Source: Scleromitrula shiraiana (taxonomy: Eukaryota; Ascomycota; Leotiomycetes; Helotiales; Sclerotiniaceae). Taken from it: a stretch of DNA of 64,000 bases. Shown here one piece after another: positions 61,092-64,000 of this stretch (position 1 is its first letter; each line of letters opens with the position of its first letter). The translations under genes and the position numbers were made by a program. Below the pieces are notes generated by a model that had not been told where the DNA came from, made no database searches, and saw only the letters and a program-made list of their open reading frames with translations. The stretch spans positions 1,364,001 through 1,428,000 of the forward strand of contig JABELC010000005.1 of assembly GCA_028455995.1 (NCBI GenBank), given 5' to 3'.

Positions 61092-63517
61092 TTAACATCC
61101 TTGATAACTCACAACAACCACAGCATCTCCTAATGCCATTGCAGAACCATAAATAATAACCCCAAATCATCATACCATCTTTGGCAGGGAACACATACCA
61201 TCAGGAACAACCTCCCTTACAAACCCCCGAATATTGCAGCCCCCAGGACCAGATACCTCCAGTCTTCCGATCTCAGTGGCTACATTCACAAGCATAATGC
61301 TTGGGCCATCTGATCTGTTGACTTTCGCGCGCTCTAATCTAGCTCTTCCTTCATCTCTATCATTACCGTTCCGGAAAGAAACAGCCACCATCTCACGAAG
61401 CGAAGATGCAGATGATTTCGATGAGTTATAATCTTGAAGAGCCTGTAATCGACCAGTCTCACTGTCTTTCCTAGATCCTTTCCAATTGTTTCCGTAACCA
61501 TATGAGCGTAGGCTTCCATCTTTCATAACTTTCGTGCTCATTGTATTTGGTATTCTCATAACGTCAGGGTGCCTGAGTCCAGGAGAGTTTGAGGCGGCGG
61601 ATTTGCGACTCGATGGACTTAATATTGGTGATGAACCGCCTGAGCCTAGGTCAACAGAGCCAGTGCGACGCAAACTTCCAGTGCCTATCAATCTTGTATC
61701 AAAGTTCGAAGATTGGCCATATCCGCGCATAGAGTTATCAAAAGAACGATGTACATTGTGGAAACTTCGAGCACCATTGTCGAATCCTTCAAATCCATTG
61801 TTGCAAGCCTCATTAATATCGCCAGAAACTGAAGTTTTATGCCTGTCGAATCGATTTCCTCCTCTTCGCTGCGCCGTGGAAAGTTGCTCCTGGCTTTCCG
61901 GGTTTGATTGCGGATGGTTGGGATTAAAAGGACGGTCTAATCCAAATTGTCGAGCCTTACTAGGTGCATTTCCACGGGTAATCTGGCCCCAGCTCCAACT
62001 GCTTCCTTCCGTTGGTGCCGTCATCAATGGAACAACAATCTGAGGCGTGTGATTTGTTTGCGGATGATCCCTCTCCATGGTTGAACGCAACTTTTTGCCT
62101 CTGTTTGTCTGAGCAGAAGTAGTGGGTTTATCTTTTAGGTTTATCATAGACCCAATTATCTTCTCTTGAGTAGGGGAGATGGTAAACTTAACGCGTTTGA
62201 TGGGATCTTGCGAATATCCTACGTCGGTAGCAGACGCTATAATAACGCTTGTATCAGATTGATTTGGTCCAGAGATTTTAGTCTGGTTTGTATCTGTCGA
62301 AGTCACTACTGATGCATTACCGCTCGCGAGTGATTGTTGACTAAATTCGAGATCTTTTGTGGTGTCCATATCGGTAAAAGTTGTTGCCAGTGAATTGTCA
62401 CCGACACCGAGTCGATCTACCTCAGGATCTTGCGAAATTCTCACATCAGCAGAGGTCTCCGCACTGCTAAATTTATCGACTTCAAACTCGTCCCAGCATA
62501 GTGATATAAGTTCCATAGACATGATAGATTTCCAATTTTCAGAGCCATCGAGAACATCTTGGGAGATTTGGGGGTCTAGCTCTCCTTCTGAAGTTGAAGA
62601 AGCTGCTGGACTAATTTCTGGATGTGATGATCCTGGGAACGATTCACTTAATAATAAATCTTCAGCTGCAATCAGCTTCAGTTCAGAGCTTTGGATAGGT
62701 TTCCGAGAATTTTCTTCGAACTCGCGGGCTGTGACCATGTAACTGCTTGGTAAATCATCCATGTCGACGGGTTCAGTTTCAACCTGTGTTGACGTAACAC
62801 TTGAAGAAATCATTGCTGCAGGAACTGTATTTGCAGAAGTTATAGGTGCAGAAATCAAAGTTGAAGGAGGTACAGGAGGGATGGTTGGATGAAGAACTTG
62901 AAGGGGTGCGGATGTTGTAGCAGTACGACTAATTGAAGGTGACATTTTATCTAAATTTGTAGTGGGGCTCGAGGAAAATAATGCTGGAGGTACGCATGCT
63001 GACGCAAGAGCATCTGCAGAGAATTCTGGACTAGTGTCGTCGTCGAGATCGATGAGCGATGTTCCAAATCTGGATATTAACCAATCTTGTGTCTCCTTGA
63101 TATTGGAAACAAGATCTTCCAACTCAGGTCCATTTGTAAGAGGACTTCCTACTCCTAGTTGAGGAAATCGACGATTGATAAAATTTCGAGCAGCATGATT
63201 CATAACAGCATAGTTGGTGTGAGGCTATTTACATTGATTAGCATGTAGTTACACATCAGTGATATTGAATTGCAACCAACATTGATCAGTTGAGCAGGAA
63301 TTCCATCAAGGAGACGTTTTTCGAAAGATGGGACGCCTCTGAAATTTATTGGAACATCACACATCTCAAATTCCCCAGAATTGTAGCTTTCTACGGCATA
63401 TTGGTACTGATTGAGACATTGTGCATGATTATGATTCTTTCCCCCCTGACCCATCTGCCCTTTAATGACTGGTGTAACTGATGTATTTGTAGTAGCCCCC
63501 ATGTTCAGTGCGTTCAT
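61092..63517 (-). CDS. Long disordered Ser/Thr-rich protein, function unknown
   Basis: Exons 63517-63281, 63224-61199 and 61129-61092 (introns 56 and 69 bp) give 766 aa. I do not recognise a family. Residues about 20-125 look folded: NQYQYAVESYNSGEFEMC, VPSFEKRLLDGIPAQLINPH, then TNYAVMNHAARNFINRRFPQ. The first intron, with a CTAAT branch-like site, joins these two halves. The middle (about 130-500) is disordered and rich in Ser, Thr, Pro and Asp. A basic SWSWGQITRGN block and Arg/Gly/Phe/Asn-rich segments (RSFHNVHRSFDNSMRGYG) resemble RNA-binding low-complexity sequence. The C-terminal ~60 residues are conserved-looking (MLVNVATEIGRLEV, then VPDGDAVVVVSYQGC). The start ATG is the best in frame, but an upstream exon cannot be excluded. 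A role in RNA biology is a guess from composition only. Confidence 0.72.
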
Positions 63518-64000
63518 AGAGTAAATGTAGTCGTTGCGTGCTAATAGCGATATCTGAATCAATTTCGACAAGACAGTGAATAGGCTAGTGTTCTGATTAT
63601 ATATGGTACACAAGATTCGTTGTAGGATGTCACAGACGTTGAATGAATTTTGGGCGTTCGGAGACAATAGCCGATCACTTCGTTAGAAGAGACCAATAAA
63701 GGAGTTGGATTTATACTGTTATACCGCTGATCTCTACCAAAATCATTATAAGAGAGATGACCTGGATATTTGCCCTGTTCAGACTAGTATTCTTGCAGTT
63801 GCTAGTTTTGAGTAGGACTGAGAACCGTGGCTAGATTTTCTCGAATATTCGCATGTAAATCGCTATATTTCTCCTCTCTATATTGACTCGAAGCTCCTTA
63901 AGTGTGTGTTTGCCGACGCATAACCTCTATTATAGAACGAGTATGAGTTAGGAAGGAGTGAAAATAGCTTTAGCTGAATCTAATAGATGTCGCAACGAGA
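63518..64000. other. Right edge, promoter side, no gene seen
   Basis: Upstream of the disordered-protein gene. The reading frame stays open to about 63667 without an ATG, which leaves room for a missed 5' exon. Nothing else looks coding. Confidence 0.5.

Noticed and set aside
63518..63667. Extending the disordered protein upstream to about 63667
   Set aside because: The open frame has no ATG there; kept only as a caution that a 5' exon may be missing.

Overview
This window reads as nuclear DNA of a filamentous ascomycete. Its genes carry many short introns (about 48-90 bp) with GTATGT/GTAAGT-like donors, and the proteins are typical of Pezizomycotina. The set of genes, the serine-rich protein ending in GDFYMD and the AT-rich repeat island suggest a leotiomycete, probably near Sclerotiniaceae (Botrytis/Sclerotinia). 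That placement is inference, not demonstrated. No rRNA, tRNA, CRISPR array or prokaryotic operon was seen.

Layout. 1-2.6 kb: microsatellites and a transcription-factor pseudogene. 3.2-5.3 kb: an intact 14-TM MFS transporter (-). 8.3-14.1 kb: eIF2 gamma (-), a CCDC90/FMP32-type mitochondrial protein (+), and an unusual protein with three CUE-like segments and a BTB-like domain (-). 15.3-16.7 kb: a broken zinc-type dehydrogenase. 18.3-25.2 kb: a compact housekeeping block with IDH1 (+), BUD23 (-), SVP26 (+), a small coiled-coil protein (-) and PXR1 (+). 26.7-27.6 kb: a serine-rich protein (-). 27.6-33.7 kb: a gene-poor stretch with microsatellites, a 1.66-kb extremely AT-rich island bounded by inverted repeats and TA dinucleotides, and a 16-bp tandem repeat. 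33.7-36.7 kb: an unrecognised Lys/His-rich gene with a recent internal duplication, and an F-box/2EXR-like gene broken at a G16 tract. 37.4-41.2 kb: two adjacent decayed genes, a DHA1 MFS transporter and a CYP52-like P450. 42.2-63.5 kb: core genes again, namely mitochondrial-type SHMT, RPL19, GCN1, a DEAH helicase and a long disordered protein.

Several intact genes belong to protein synthesis: eIF2 gamma, GCN1, RPL19, BUD23, PXR1, and possibly the helicase. eIF2 gamma and GCN1 act in the same eIF2/Gcn2 stress pathway. Several pairs are divergent and share short promoters (eIF2 gamma/CCDC90, BUD23/SVP26, coiled-coil/PXR1, GCN1/helicase). The accessory stretches in between hold at least four damaged genes and one probable dead transposon, so conserved blocks alternate with decaying ones.

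Exon structures were built by hand from splice motifs and reading frame. Every intact gene model listed sums to a whole number of codons.
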